Assembly: GCF_001735805.1 (NCBI RefSeq)
Contig: NZ_CP017248.1
Span: 9,634,949-9,698,948, forward strand
Direction: 5' to 3'
DNA from: Streptomyces fodineus
GTDB taxonomy: Bacteria > Actinomycetota > Actinomycetes > Streptomycetales > Streptomycetaceae
DNA length: 64,000 nucleotides
Shown here one piece after another: positions 1 through 10,367 of the stretch (position 1 is the first letter of the stretch; each line of letters opens with the position of its first letter). Both the position numbers and the translations under genes were made by a program. Below the pieces are notes generated by a model that saw nothing but the letters and a program-made list of their open reading frames with translations, was not told where the DNA came from and ran no database searches.

Positions 1-1379
<1,379 letters not shown>

Positions 1380-1405
1380 TCGCCGCGTGCCCGGAGAGGG
1401 ACCGA

Positions 1406-1448
1406 GGCGGGCGCCGGTGGCCGCAACAGCAGACCGCCGGCGCCCGCC
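1406..1448 (+). terminator. Hairpin terminator after groEL
   Basis: A perfect 12-bp stem (GGCGGGCGCCGG at 1406-1417 pairing with 1437-1448) closes a 19-nt loop, starting 27 nt after the groEL stop. It has no U tract, as is common for Streptomyces terminators. Confidence 0.75.
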
Positions 1449-1619
1449 CAGCGGCGCGCATGGGAACCCCGGGGGACTCGTGTACCGGCAGCCCCGACCG
1501 GAATAGGTGTGGTCAGCCTGTTGCCGTTCTCCTGAGCCCGGAAAAATCGTGGCCCGTAGGCCAGACGCCCGGTGGAGAGGGGAGCCGCCAGAGGTGCTTC
1601 GGTTCGTCTGCAGGGGGCA

Positions 1620-1832
1620 TTGAGAGTCGAAGTGGTCCGACCCGCTGCCGGCGTGTTGTTCGGCGTCCCGAACGACACGCACGAGGAGATCATTACGCTC
1701 ATCGACGCCGTTGCCAGGACACCGCAGGCACACGTCTCCGGTCTGGCCGCAGCATTCGGCGAATGGTGCTGGCTTGTCTACACCACCCACGACGACATCA
1801 TCGAAGTCCTCGACGTCGGCTGCGCACGATGA
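1620..1832 (+). CDS. Small protein of unknown function
   Basis: About 70 residues from a TTG at 1620, or up to 86 from a GTG at 1572; neither start has a convincing ribosome site. The body (VLFGVPNDTHEEIITLIDAV, then AAFGEWCWLVYTTHDDIIEV) has a regular alternation of hydrophobic and acidic residues like a small folded alpha/beta protein, and the codon third positions are G/C-rich as in real genes here. I do not recognise the family. It lies between the groEL terminator and a convergent membrane protein gene, so it is probably transcribed alone. Confidence 0.5.
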   Translation: MRVEVVRPAAGVLFGVPNDTHEEIITLIDAVARTPQAHVSGLAAAFGEWCWLVYTTHDDIIEVLDVGCAR

Positions 1833-1877
1833 CCCCGAAAGCCGAGCCAGGGCCGAGTCTCCTGCGGAACCCGGGCC

Positions 1878-3320
1878 TCATGGGCTGGATACCGGTTGCC
1901 GCTTGGCGACGGCCGGCACGTACTCGCCGAGGAAGGTGCGGCTCCACCAGGCACCGTTCGCGCGCAGTTCCGACCAGCTGGTGAACCGGTACTCGTACCG
2001 GCAGATCCGGACGAAAGCAGGCGGCGAGCCCGGGAAGGGATTGCGGCGCAGCAAACGCAGGACGGCCGGGTTGTTCTCCAAGAGGGCGAGGAGCAAGGCG
2101 GGGAGCCAGCCGGCCGCGTACACAGGGGAGAGCGCGGCGAACCACATTAGCCAGTCCAGCCTGAGGTGGTACGGGGCCACCTGCGGCGGAAGCCGCCGCA
2201 TGCCGCCCGGCTTGCCCTTGAAGACGTACTCCTTCCACACGGTCTCTTCGGTGATCTCCGGCTCGTCGGTGCCCTCGACGATCAGCTCGTACCGGGTGCG
2301 GCCCACGCTGCCGAACGCGCCGTAGGTGTTGACCAGGTGCAGCGGAGTGAAGGACGCGTTCATGACCTGGCTGCGGGAGAGCAGGTTACGCACCGGCCAG
2401 TAGCTGAGCACCACCACCAGGGCGGCGACAGCCAGCACGAGGCCCTCGAACCACACCGGCACGGCGGCGAAACGCGGCGCAGGAGGCAGACCCAGCGCGC
2501 CGGTGACCTGCGAGCCGCCGATCGCGGACAGCGCCAGCACGATCGTCAGCCAGTTCAGCCAGGCGAAGTTGCCGGACGCGACCAGCCACAGCTGGGTGAC
2601 GATGACCAAGCCGGCGGCGATGCTCGCCGCCGGCTGCGGAGCGAACAGGGCAAACGGCACGAGGAGTTGTGCGACGTGATTGGCCGCTGCCTCCACGCGA
2701 TGGACGGGCTTGGGGAGGTGGTGGAAGAACCAGCTGAGCGGGCCGGGCAGCGGCTGGGTCTCGTGGTGGTAGTACAGGCACGTCAGATCCCGCCAGCAGG
2801 AATCGCCGCGCAGCTTGATCAGTCCGGCGCCGAACTCAAGCCGGAACAGCAGCCAGATCAGCAGCCCTCGCACCAGCACGGGCGGCGCGACGTCGTCGTT
2901 GCCGAGGAAGATCGCCAGGAAGCCGGCCTCCAGCAGCAGGTATTCCCACATGAACCCGTACCAGGTCTGCCCGACGTTGACGATGGACAGGTACAGCGCC
3001 CACAGCAGCGCCCACATCACCATCGCCGCCCACAGCGGCAGCCGGTCCGGCACACCCGCCGCCACCGCGGCGGAGCCCGCGGCGCCCGTCCAGGCCATGG
3101 CGGCGAAGAAACGGTCCGAGTAGTGCAGCTGGAAGATACTCGGAGCCCGCCTGAACGCCACCTGCGCGGTGAAGCGCGGCACCGGCAGCAACCCCCGCTC
3201 CCCGATCAGCCCGCGGAACTGCAAGGCCGAGCTGACGAACGCGACGCAGTACAGCACGGCCAGACCGCGCTGGAAAAGCATCCGGCCCAGCCAGTAGTCG
3301 GGGTCCGTGAACCAGTCCAT
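1878..3320 (-). CDS. Lipase maturation factor (LMF1) family membrane protein
   Basis: Polytopic membrane protein of 480 residues. It matches the lipase maturation factor family by its N-terminus (DWFTDPDYWLGRMLFQRGLA), the conserved region RLEFGAGLIKLRGDSCWRDL, and CLYYHHETQPLPGPLSWFFH followed by HRVEAAANHVAQL. The C-terminal part carries the family's aromatic-rich WLMWFAAL and YEYRFTSW segments. In animals LMF1 helps lipoprotein lipase fold; the bacterial role is unknown. I chose the ATG at 3320 because GGAGG lies 9 nt upstream; a GTG at 3338 is possible. The IS630 element at 3420 begins only 100 bp upstream of this start, so it may have displaced or replaced the native promoter. Confidence 0.9.
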   Translation of the reverse strand: MDWFTDPDYWLGRMLFQRGLAVLYCVAFVSSALQFRGLIGERGLLPVPRFTAQVAFRRAPSIFQLHYSDRFFAAMAWTGAAGSAAVAAGVPDRLPLWAAMVMWALLWALYLSIVNVGQTWYGFMWEYLLLEAGFLAIFLGNDDVAPPVLVRGLLIWLLFRLEFGAGLIKLRGDSCWRDLTCLYYHHETQPLPGPLSWFFHHLPKPVHRVEAAANHVAQLLVPFALFAPQPAASIAAGLVIVTQLWLVASGNFAWLNWLTIVLALSAIGGSQVTGALGLPPAPRFAAVPVWFEGLVLAVAALVVVLSYWPVRNLLSRSQVMNASFTPLHLVNTYGAFGSVGRTRYELIVEGTDEPEITEETVWKEYVFKGKPGGMRRLPPQVAPYHLRLDWLMWFAALSPVYAAGWLPALLLALLENNPAVLRLLRRNPFPGSPPAFVRICRYEYRFTSWSELRANGAWWSRTFLGEYVPAVAKRQPVSSP

Positions 3321-3419
3321 GACGGCATGCCTCCGCACATCCGCCTGGCGCTAACACCCTATTCTCGTCATCTTGACATTTACCCCGTTCCTGGTCTATC
3401 CAATTATCGCAAATATCTA

Positions 3420-4837
3420 GTGTGATGCGCCTGAAATCGCAGGCTTAAGTCTCTCGCTGATTTTCGGTGGCTGGCGGAGTGAGCTTGGTGAGGTAGTCGG
3501 CGAGGGATTTGAGGATCTCGTCGGCGGTCTTGGTCCAGGTGAAGGGCCGGGGGTTCTCGTTCCATGAGTCGATCCAGGCCCTGATGTCCTCCTCCAGCGC
3601 CTTCACCGAGGTGTGGACGCCTCGGCGGATGAGCTTGTCGGTGAGCAGGCCGAACCACCGCTCGACCTGGTTGATCCAGGAAGAGCCGGTCGGAGTGAAG
3701 TGGACATGGAAGCGGGGGTGCTTGCCGAGCCAGGTCTTGATCTCGGGGGTGTTGTGGGTGGCGTAGTTGTCACACACCAGGTGCACATCGAGCCCGGCAG
3801 GAACCGCCTTGTCTATCGTGACCAGAAACTTCTTGAACTCGACGGCCCGGTGGCGGCGGTGCAGTTCACCGATGACAGTGCCGTCGGCGATGTTGAAGGC
3901 GGCGAACAGGCTGGTGATGCCGTGTCGCAGGTAGTCGTGGGTGCGCCGTTCGGGCATGCCCGGCATCATCGGCAGCACCGGCTGCGAGCGGTCCAGCGCC
4001 TGAATCTGGCTCTTCTCGTCCACGCACAACACCACGGCTTTCTCCGGCGGGTTGTGGTACAGGCCGACGACGTCGACGACCTTCGCGACGAACTGCGGGT
4101 CGGTGGAGAGCTTGAAGGCGTCCTGCAGGTGCGGCTTGAGGTCGAACTTCTTCCAGATCCGCCCGATGGTGGACTTCGACAGCCCGGTGCGGGCGGCCAT
4201 GGAGGCCCGCGACCAGTGGGTGTCCTGGCCCGGGGCGGATTCCAGCGTCGCGACGACCACGTCCTCGACCTGGTCGAGCAGGATGGACGGCGGCCGGCCG
4301 GGCCGCGGCTCGTCGACCAGACCGTCCAGCCGCCGCTTGACGAACCGGGCCCGCCAGCGGTTCACCGACTGCTCGCTCACCCCGAGCTCGGCCGCCACCT
4401 GCTTGTTCGTCCCGCCCTCCGCGCACCGCAGCACGATCCTCGCGCGCAGAGCCAAAAACTGCGCGGTCTTCGCGCGCCTCGCCCAACGCGTCAGCTGAGC
4501 CCGTTCGTCATCACTGAGCACCAGCTCCGACTTGCGTCGGCCCGGCCGCGGCTCATCCGCAAGCCCGGCCATCCGCCGGGCAGCAAACCGCGAGCGCCAC
4601 TTCCTCACCGTGTCCGCGGTTACCTTGAACTCCGCCGCCACACGCGTATTCGGCTTCCCATCCGCACACGCCAAGACGATGCGTGCCCGCTCGGCGAGAC
4701 GGGGCGCCACTGCCCCGCCCGCCCAGCGCAACAACTCGGCGCGCTCCTCATCGGACAGCACAACTTCGACGGCACGAGGACCCCGAGACATGAAAACAGG
4801 CTACAGACTTAAGCCTGCGATTTCAGGCGCATCACAC
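3420..4837 (-). mobile_element. IS630-family insertion sequence, copy 1 (1,418 bp)
   Basis: Complete element with perfect 33-bp terminal inverted repeats beginning GTGTGATGCGCCTGAAATCG, bounded on both sides by the TA dinucleotide that IS630 elements duplicate (3418-3419 and 4838-4839). It contains one transposase gene. A second copy at 40681-42098 has the same length and orientation and differs at two positions as read (3698 A versus C, 4060 C versus T), so at least one transposition was recent. Confidence 0.96.
3445..4791 (-). CDS. IS630-family transposase with duplicated N-terminal HTH unit
   Basis: 448-residue DDE transposase that cuts and rejoins the element ends at TA sites. Residues 11-85 and 91-166 are two copies of the same helix-turn-helix unit, each starting VLSD(E/D)ERA and ending DEPRPGR; typical IS630 transposases have one such unit and are about 100 residues shorter. 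The catalytic core follows: D258 in LCVDEKSQ, D341 in VCDNYATHNTPE, and E377 in FTPTGSSWINQVERWF. The ATG at 4791 lies just inside the right inverted repeat. All catalytic residues are present, so the protein is probably active. Confidence 0.96.
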   Translation of the reverse strand: MSRGPRAVEVVLSDEERAELLRWAGGAVAPRLAERARIVLACADGKPNTRVAAEFKVTADTVRKWRSRFAARRMAGLADEPRPGRRKSELVLSDDERAQLTRWARRAKTAQFLALRARIVLRCAEGGTNKQVAAELGVSEQSVNRWRARFVKRRLDGLVDEPRPGRPPSILLDQVEDVVVATLESAPGQDTHWSRASMAARTGLSKSTIGRIWKKFDLKPHLQDAFKLSTDPQFVAKVVDVVGLYHNPPEKAVVLCVDEKSQIQALDRSQPVLPMMPGMPERRTHDYLRHGITSLFAAFNIADGTVIGELHRRHRAVEFKKFLVTIDKAVPAGLDVHLVCDNYATHNTPEIKTWLGKHPRFHVHFTPTGSSWINQVERWFGLLTDKLIRRGVHTSVKALEEDIRAWIDSWNENPRPFTWTKTADEILKSLADYLTKLTPPATENQRET

Positions 4838-5280
4838 TAGGAGTGCTGAATGCTGCGCACCATGCATAAGTCCAAGATCTAGCGTTTGGGAACTTCCGCA
4901 GGTCGAAGCGTTGATCGCCACGTCCCGGTCAGCAAATGGTCAGCATCGGGCCGGACGGCGTCCGGCTTGCTGACCTGCACCCGCAGCAGGGACCTGGTGC
5001 CCCGCCCGGCGCCCCGCTCGTAAGGCTCGATGCGTGGCTCGACAACTCGCCTGTGGGGTGGGGCCGTTCTTCAAGGGGAACGGTTGTTCCAGGCCGACCC
5101 GCTGCCAGCACCCGTACACAGGGACGATCGGTATCAGCGGCGCGAGGTTATGCCATGTGTTAGTCTCACGCGTTGCGTGGTCGTCGCGGTGGGCGATTCT
5201 GTCTGTTCCGTTCGGCTTGTGCGTGGGCTGTTCAAACCTGCCGGGCCTTCCTCGGTACGTTCCCTTGCAGAAGGCTGTTT
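4838..5280. other. Intergenic region between IS630 copy 1 and the helicase gene
   Basis: I see no convincing gene in these 443 bases. Short open frames here lack ribosome sites and family signatures. The right-hand part is presumably the promoter and leader of the DEAD-box helicase. Confidence 0.4.
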
Positions 5281-6696
5281 ATGAAGCATCCCAATGACTC
5301 CGGCATCGCTCACGGCAGTCCCGCCCAGCCTGGGGCAACGACCCCGGCGCTGCTCCCGGCCGTCACCTTCGCCGGTCTGGAACTGCCGACGGAGGTGCTG
5401 CGGACACTGAGCGAACTCGGGGTGCGCAAACCCTTTCCGATCCAGGCCGCCACACTGCCCGATGCCCTGGAGGGGTGCGACATCCTGGGACGCGGGCGCA
5501 CCGGATCAGGCAAGACGCTCGCTTTCGGCCTGCCGCTGCTCGCACGGACGGTCGGGCGGCGCGCGGAACCGAAGCAGCCCCTTGCTCTGATCCTGGTGCC
5601 TACCCGCGAGCTGGCCCAACAGGTCACCCAGGCGCTGGCGCCGTACGCCCAGGCACTGCGGCTGCGAATCGCCACGGTCGTCGGCGGAACGTCGATCGGC
5701 CGGCAGGTCGCTGCGCTGCGCCAGGGAGTCGAGGTGGTCGTCGCCACCCCCGGACGCCTGCACGACCTGATCGAGCGCAACGCCTGCCGCCTGGGACGGG
5801 TGAGAATCACCGTGCTGGACGAGGCCGACCAGATGTGCGACTTGGGATTCCTGCCGCAGGTTGCCGACGTGCTCGACCAGGTGCACCCCGACGGTCAGCG
5901 GATGCTTTTCTCGGCCACACTCGATCGCGACGTCGATCAACTGGTCCGCCGCTACCTCCACGACCCCATCGTCCACTCGGTCGACCCGGCCGCGGGCACA
6001 GTCACGACGATGGAGCACCACGTTCTGGTCGTCCACGGCCCTGACCGCTACGCCGTCATCACGGAAATCGCCGCCCGCGACGGCCGCGTACTGCTGTTCC
6101 TCGACACCAAGCACGCCGTCGACCAGCTCACCCGGCATCTGCGGGCCAGCGGGGTGCACGCCGGGGCCCTGCACAGCGGCAAGTCCCAGCCACAGCGCAC
6201 ACGGACCCTGGCGCAGTTCAAGAACAGCCAGATCACCGTTCTGGTGGCGACCAATGTCGCTGCCCGTGGCCTGCACGTCGACGACCTCGATCTCGTGGTC
6301 AACGTCGACCCGCCCACCGATGCCAAGGACTATGTGCACCGGGCGGGCCGCACCGCCCGCGCCGGTGAGTCCGGCAGCGTGGTCACGCTCGTGCTGGCGG
6401 GCCAGCGCCGTGAGACGAGCCGCATGATGGCCGGGGCCGGCATCGAGCCGACCGTCACCAAGGTGCGCTCGGGCGAGGCGGAGCTGAGCCGGATCACCGG
6501 CGCCAAGACTCCCTCCGGGATCCCGCTCGACGGCGAGCCCGCCGTCCCCCGACCCAAGAACACCAACGTTCCCTTCCGCGGCCTCGGCACCAGCAAGGGC
6601 ACCTCCCGCGGCGCCGGCGGCAAGTCCCGAAAGGCGGGCGAGGCCCGCAAGCTCGCCGAGGCCCGCAGGGCCGCCCTCGTGCGTCGCAACGGCTGA
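5281..6696 (+). CDS. DEAD-box ATP-dependent RNA helicase
   Basis: 471-residue superfamily 2 RNA helicase that unwinds short RNA duplexes using ATP. Motifs appear in order: Q-motif (FPIQAATLPDAL), Walker A GRGRTGSGKT, PTRELAQQV, TPGRLHDLI, DEAD box (VLDEADQMCDLGF), SAT (LFSATLD), then the second RecA domain with LLFLDTKHAVDQL, LVATNVAARGLHVDDLDLVVN and HRAGRTARAGESG. The last 100 residues are a basic Gly/Lys/Arg-rich tail, probably for RNA binding. The ATG at 5281 fits the family length; the frame is open further upstream without a better start. It lies near RNase J and a cold-shock protein, suggesting a role in RNA structure control or decay, possibly in the cold. Confidence 0.94.
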   Translation: MKHPNDSGIAHGSPAQPGATTPALLPAVTFAGLELPTEVLRTLSELGVRKPFPIQAATLPDALEGCDILGRGRTGSGKTLAFGLPLLARTVGRRAEPKQPLALILVPTRELAQQVTQALAPYAQALRLRIATVVGGTSIGRQVAALRQGVEVVVATPGRLHDLIERNACRLGRVRITVLDEADQMCDLGFLPQVADVLDQVHPDGQRMLFSATLDRDVDQLVRRYLHDPIVHSVDPAAGTVTTMEHHVLVVHGPDRYAVITEIAARDGRVLLFLDTKHAVDQLTRHLRASGVHAGALHSGKSQPQRTRTLAQFKNSQITVLVATNVAARGLHVDDLDLVVNVDPPTDAKDYVHRAGRTARAGESGSVVTLVLAGQRRETSRMMAGAGIEPTVTKVRSGEAELSRITGAKTPSGIPLDGEPAVPRPKNTNVPFRGLGTSKGTSRGAGGKSRKAGEARKLAEARRAALVRRNG

Positions 6697-6903
6697 GAGC
6701 CGTTGCCCTGGCAGCCTGGCCACGGGATCGACAACCCTCGGCCCGGCCCGAAGCCGTCCTGTGTGCCTCACCTACGAAGTCAACGCCTTTGGCCGCGGGA
6801 GGGATGCCCGCCGAAACGGAGCAGGATGATGTTGCCGGCACCTCGCACTGCGCCCGGCATGACAAGCTGTGCTTGCCCACCCCCCCGAACCCAGGAGGTC
6901 ACC

Positions 6904-7146
6904 ATGACCGCAGAGCCCGTATCTACGGAAGGTTCGGAGCCGGCTGCCCCCGAGACGTCCCCTCTGGAGCCGGACAGCGACGGCAACTACGACCTCAAGC
7001 GCAAGTTCCGCGAAGCCCTGGCGCGCAAGCGCGGTGCGCAGGCGGATGCCGCTGATGTTGCCGCCAAGCCCGATGCATCGAAGGTGCGTTCGGCGCACGG
7101 CCCGGCTGCGAGCCAGCGGTCGTTCAGGCGCAAGAGCGGCGGCTGA
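6904..7146 (+). CDS. DUF5302 domain-containing protein
   Basis: 80-residue acidic-then-basic protein of unknown function. The conserved DUF5302 core YDLKRKFREALARKRG and the C-terminal GPAASQRSFRRKSGG signature are both present. A strong AGGAGG lies 5 nt before the ATG. The N-terminal third is low-complexity, rich in Glu, Pro and Ser and probably disordered. It is in the same direction as the helicase with a gap of about 200 bp, so it may have its own promoter. Confidence 0.9.
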   Translation: MTAEPVSTEGSEPAAPETSPLEPDSDGNYDLKRKFREALARKRGAQADAADVAAKPDASKVRSAHGPAASQRSFRRKSGG

Positions 7147-7479
7147 GTCGATGAGTCCCGCGATCTAACCGCTTCACCACTCGGCTATCCACTCGCGCGT
7201 CCCGTGCAGTGGCCCGCGACGTGCGCATGCCCGTGCGCGCGTTGCGGGCGGAGCGTAGCCGGGGACTCGCCTGGGGGAATGGCCCAGATGCGGTTGGCTC
7301 GGGTTGGTGGCGCCGCCGAACTGGAATTCCGGGATGAGGGCACTGCCTTGTCCGAGGGTACGCGGCCGGTGTTGCGCGCCTTGCGTGCCCCTGTACCGCT
7401 GTGAAAATCGACTGCGGTTGTCCGGGGTGACGGTAGACATCCGCGTGGCAAGGACATTCGTTCCCCGTCCTGCTGCGGC

Positions 7480-7859
7480 TGAACGACGCACAGACGGTCG
7501 CGTTCCGGGCAGCGGTCGCCTTCGTGCCCAGCCACGACGTGCAGGTGCCGGCCTGCCCCGAGTGGACGCTGTCCGATCTTGTGCAGCATCTGAGAGGGGT
7601 GCACCGCCGCCATGTCACCGGTTCCTCCCGCGGCTTCGGCCGCGAGTTTGCGCAGGCGGCCCTGGAGCGCGGCGACAGGGCCGTCGCCCGCAACACCGAC
7701 TCCCTCGCGGACCTGCCGGCCACCCACGGCGAGGCGATCCGCCTCGTCGAGCCCGGCGGCTTCGCCACCGTCCGGTCCGGGCGTGCCCGGCCTCGATGCT
7801 CGCGGGGCCGCGGCCGGAACCGGGACCGTGCTGCCAAGCCGCGGCTCAGGCGTCGATGA
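7480..7859 (+). pseudogene. Chimeric remnant: mycothiol-dependent isomerase piece joined to an SDR piece
   Basis: One open frame joins pieces of two unrelated families. About 7480-7605 encodes VPACPEWTLSDLVQHLRGVH, typical of the N-terminal helical (DinB-like) domain of mycothiol-dependent maleylpyruvate isomerases. It runs directly into VTGSSRGFGREFAQAALERG, the cofactor-binding start of a short-chain dehydrogenase, which then jumps from ADLPATHGEAI to VEPGGFAT, a motif normally about 150 residues further on. So there is one fusion and one internal deletion. It overlaps the 3' end of the convergent RNase J gene. It is unlikely to make a working enzyme. Confidence 0.65.
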
Positions 7860-9531
7860 TGACGGGGATGATGAGGGGCTTGCGGCGGTGGGTGCGGAAC
7901 GCCCAGTTCGCCACGGCGCGGGCGACGAGTTGTTCGAGTTGGTGCGCGTCCCCGACGCCTTCCTCGGCCGCGGTGGCCAGGGTCTTCTCGATGACGGGGA
8001 TGACCGGCTCGAAGGTGGCGTCGTCGTGGACGAAGCCCCGGGCCAGGAAGTCGGGGGCCTCGGCGAGGGCGCCGGTGTCTGCGTCGACGATCGCCACCAC
8101 TGTGACCACGCCTTCGGCCGCGAGGGTGAGGCGGTCCTTGAGGGACGCTTCGGTGGCGCCGCCGACTTCCATGCCGTCCACGTAGACGTTGCCGGCGGGG
8201 ACCTTGCCGGTGATGGACGCGCGCCCGTCGACCAGGTCGACGACGACGCCGTCCTCGGCGAGGACGACCCGTTCGGGGTCGACACCGGTACGGATGGCGA
8301 GGTCGCCGTTGGCTCGCAGGTGGCGCCATTCGCCGTGCACGGGCATGACGTTGCGGGGTTTGACGATGTTGTAGCAGTAGACGAGTTCGCCGGCGCTGGC
8401 GTGCCCGGAGACGTGCACCTTGGCGTTGCCCTTGTGGACCACGTGGGCGCCCCACCGGGTGAGTCCGTTGATCACCCGGTAGATGGCGTTCTCGTTGCCG
8501 GGGATGAGGGAGCTGGCGAGCAGGACGGTGTCGCCCTTGCCGATGCGGATCATGTGGTCGCGGTTGGCCATCCGTGACAGCGCGGCCATCGGTTCGCCCT
8601 GGGAGCCGGTGCACACCAGAGTGATCTTGTGGTCCGGGAGCTTCTCCAGCTCCTTCGTGCTCACGACCAGACCGGAGGGGACCTTCAGATAGCCCAGGTC
8701 ACGGGCGATGCCCATGTTGCGGACCATCGACCGGCCGACGAAGGCGACCTTGCGGCCGTGCTGGTGGGCGGCGTCCAGGACCTGCTGGATGCGGTGCACG
8801 TGGCTGGCGAAGCTGGAGACGATGACCCGGCGCGGCGCGGTGCGCATCACCTGCTCGATCGCCGGGTTCAGCTCTCGCTCGGAGGTGGTGAAGCCGGGCA
8901 CTTCGGCGTTGGTGGAGTCGGTGAGGAACAGGTCCACGCCCTCCTCGCCGAGGCGGGCGAAGGCGCGCAGATCGGTGATGCGGTCGTCGAGAGGGAACTG
9001 GTCCATCTTGAAGTCGCCGGTGTGCAGCACCATCCCGGCCCTGGTGCGGATAGCGACCGCGAGGCTGTCGGGGATGGAGTGGTTGACCGCCACGAACTCG
9101 CAGTCGAAGGGCCCGAAGCCACGCCGGTCGCCCTCCCGCACCGGCACCGTGCGCGGCCGGATTCCGTGTTCCTTGAGCTTGGCCTCCAGGAACGCCAGCG
9201 TCAGCTTGGAGCCGACGACGGGAATGTCGGACCGCTCGCGCAGCAGGTACGGCACGCCGCCGATGTGGTCCTCGTGGCCGTGGGTGAGGACCACGGCCAC
9301 GATGTCGTCCAGCCGGTCCCGGATCGAGGTGAAGTCCGGCAGGATCACGTCCACGCCGGGCTGGGTCTCCTCGGGGAACAGCACGCCGCAGTCGACGATC
9401 AGGAGCTTGCCCGCGTGCTCGAAGACGGTCATGTTGCGGCCGATCTCACCCAGGCCGCCCAGGGCGATGACCCGCAGCCCTCCTTCGGGAAGGGGTGGGG
9501 CGGCTTTCAGCTCGGGGTGCGGATGACTCAT
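7846..9531 (-). CDS. rnj: Ribonuclease J
   Basis: 561-residue metallo-beta-lactamase/beta-CASP ribonuclease with combined 5'-3' exonuclease and endonuclease activity in mRNA decay and rRNA maturation. The order is the N-terminal IALGGLGEIGRNM, zinc ligands in LTHGHEDHIGG and VLHTGDFKMDQ, the beta-CASP domain (SSFASHVHRIQQVLDAAHQ, VCTGSQGEPMAALSRMANRD), HVSGHASAGEL and MPVHGEWRHLRANGDLA, then the C-terminal domain. The length equals that of the main Streptomyces RNase J. From memory the sequence is clearly diverged from that housekeeping protein, so this may be a second copy. The start is an ATG (MSHPHPELKAAPPLPEGG) that matches the family. Confidence 0.95.
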   Translation of the reverse strand: MSHPHPELKAAPPLPEGGLRVIALGGLGEIGRNMTVFEHAGKLLIVDCGVLFPEETQPGVDVILPDFTSIRDRLDDIVAVVLTHGHEDHIGGVPYLLRERSDIPVVGSKLTLAFLEAKLKEHGIRPRTVPVREGDRRGFGPFDCEFVAVNHSIPDSLAVAIRTRAGMVLHTGDFKMDQFPLDDRITDLRAFARLGEEGVDLFLTDSTNAEVPGFTTSERELNPAIEQVMRTAPRRVIVSSFASHVHRIQQVLDAAHQHGRKVAFVGRSMVRNMGIARDLGYLKVPSGLVVSTKELEKLPDHKITLVCTGSQGEPMAALSRMANRDHMIRIGKGDTVLLASSLIPGNENAIYRVINGLTRWGAHVVHKGNAKVHVSGHASAGELVYCYNIVKPRNVMPVHGEWRHLRANGDLAIRTGVDPERVVLAEDGVVVDLVDGRASITGKVPAGNVYVDGMEVGGATEASLKDRLTLAAEGVVTVVAIVDADTGALAEAPDFLARGFVHDDATFEPVIPVIEKTLATAAEEGVGDAHQLEQLVARAVANWAFRTHRRKPLIIPVIIDA

Positions 9532-10256
9532 ACCCTGACGGTACCCGGAGAGCGGGACAGGGTGATCCACTGCCTGTGCGATCTCCTTTTCCCGACGGAG
9601 CGGGGCACCCGCAGCGTGCCTCGGCAGGATCGGATCACGCCGGCGACCGGGGACAGGGAGCGGTGAAAGCGGTACCACCTTCCGTGGCCGAACCGTTCGC
9701 CCGGTGCTGGAGAAGATCTCGTGCACCCTGTCGTGTTTTCCGGCGTTCGCTGCCTCCCGGCGGGCCTCGGCACTGGTCCACTCGCAGTAGTCGAGACTCG
9801 GGTGTCCTCGGCGCTCAGGAGCAAGTGGGCTGAGAGGGCCCCGAGGCAGCTTCCTTCGCCGGGCAGACAGATGGCGGTGTCCCAGAAGCGCTTGCCGCTC
9901 CCGCCCGGCGTGCAGGAAGCCGATGTGGTGCCCCATCGAACTCGACGACGAGGTCGCGCGGGGGCGGCTCGTCCGTGGTCTCGAGCCGGTTCCGGGAAGT
10001 CCAAGGTGACGTCGTGGGGGGCCGGTCACGCATGATCGGTGGGGCCCACCCGGAGAACAGTCGGCGGCGGGGAGAGGCCATGCCTCGCCGCAGCCTTGTG
10101 CAGAAGAAGGGCGCGAAGCTGCTTGATCACCATCGGCCGAGCCTCACGGGCGATCCAGCCCTTCGTTCCGGGCCGGATGCTGGCGCGTTTTCGCTAGCGG
10201 CTTCCGTCATGCCGTTATAGCGTTGTGATCAGCAGTCGTGGTTCCGAAGTTCCGTT
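9532..10256. other. Region without a recognisable gene upstream of RNase J
   Basis: Minus-strand pieces in three frames (for example RDLVVEFDGAPHRL near 9950, KRFWDTAICLPGEG near 9890, DYCEWTSAEARREAANAGKH near 9760) look like fragments of one coding sequence broken by frameshifts, about 130-150 residues long. I cannot assign a family. The left part must carry the RNase J promoter. Confidence 0.3.
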
Positions 10257-10279
10257 CGCCCGTGATCGCCTCACGGGCG
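10257..10279 (+). promoter_or_regulatory. Stem-loop upstream of the cold-shock gene
   Basis: A perfect 9-bp stem, CGCCCGTGA paired with TCACGGGCG, closes a 5-nt loop and is followed by TTCTTGCTGTT. It ends 88 nt before the csp start codon. It could be a structured 5' leader element of the cold-shock mRNA or a terminator of upstream transcription; the sequence alone does not decide. Confidence 0.5.
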
Positions 10280-10367
10280 TTCTTGCTGTTCAGCGCCTCT
10301 CCGGACCAGGGCGATCACCTCCCGGTCGCGCAGCGTGCGTGCCCGGTTTCCCTCAAAGGAGACAGTC

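Noticed and set aside
7148..7195. Minus-strand sequence resembling the 5' half of a tRNA (GCCGAGTGGTGAAGCGGTT D-arm-like, then CGGGACTCATC)
   Set aside because: The D-arm pairing is possible, but the spacing to an anticodon stem is wrong and no T-arm, acceptor 3' strand or CCA region follows. It is probably a coincidence or an untraceable scrap.
8629..9666. Plus-strand open frame of 345 codons opposite RNase J
   Set aside because: Antisense mirror of the RNase J frame without recognisable motifs.
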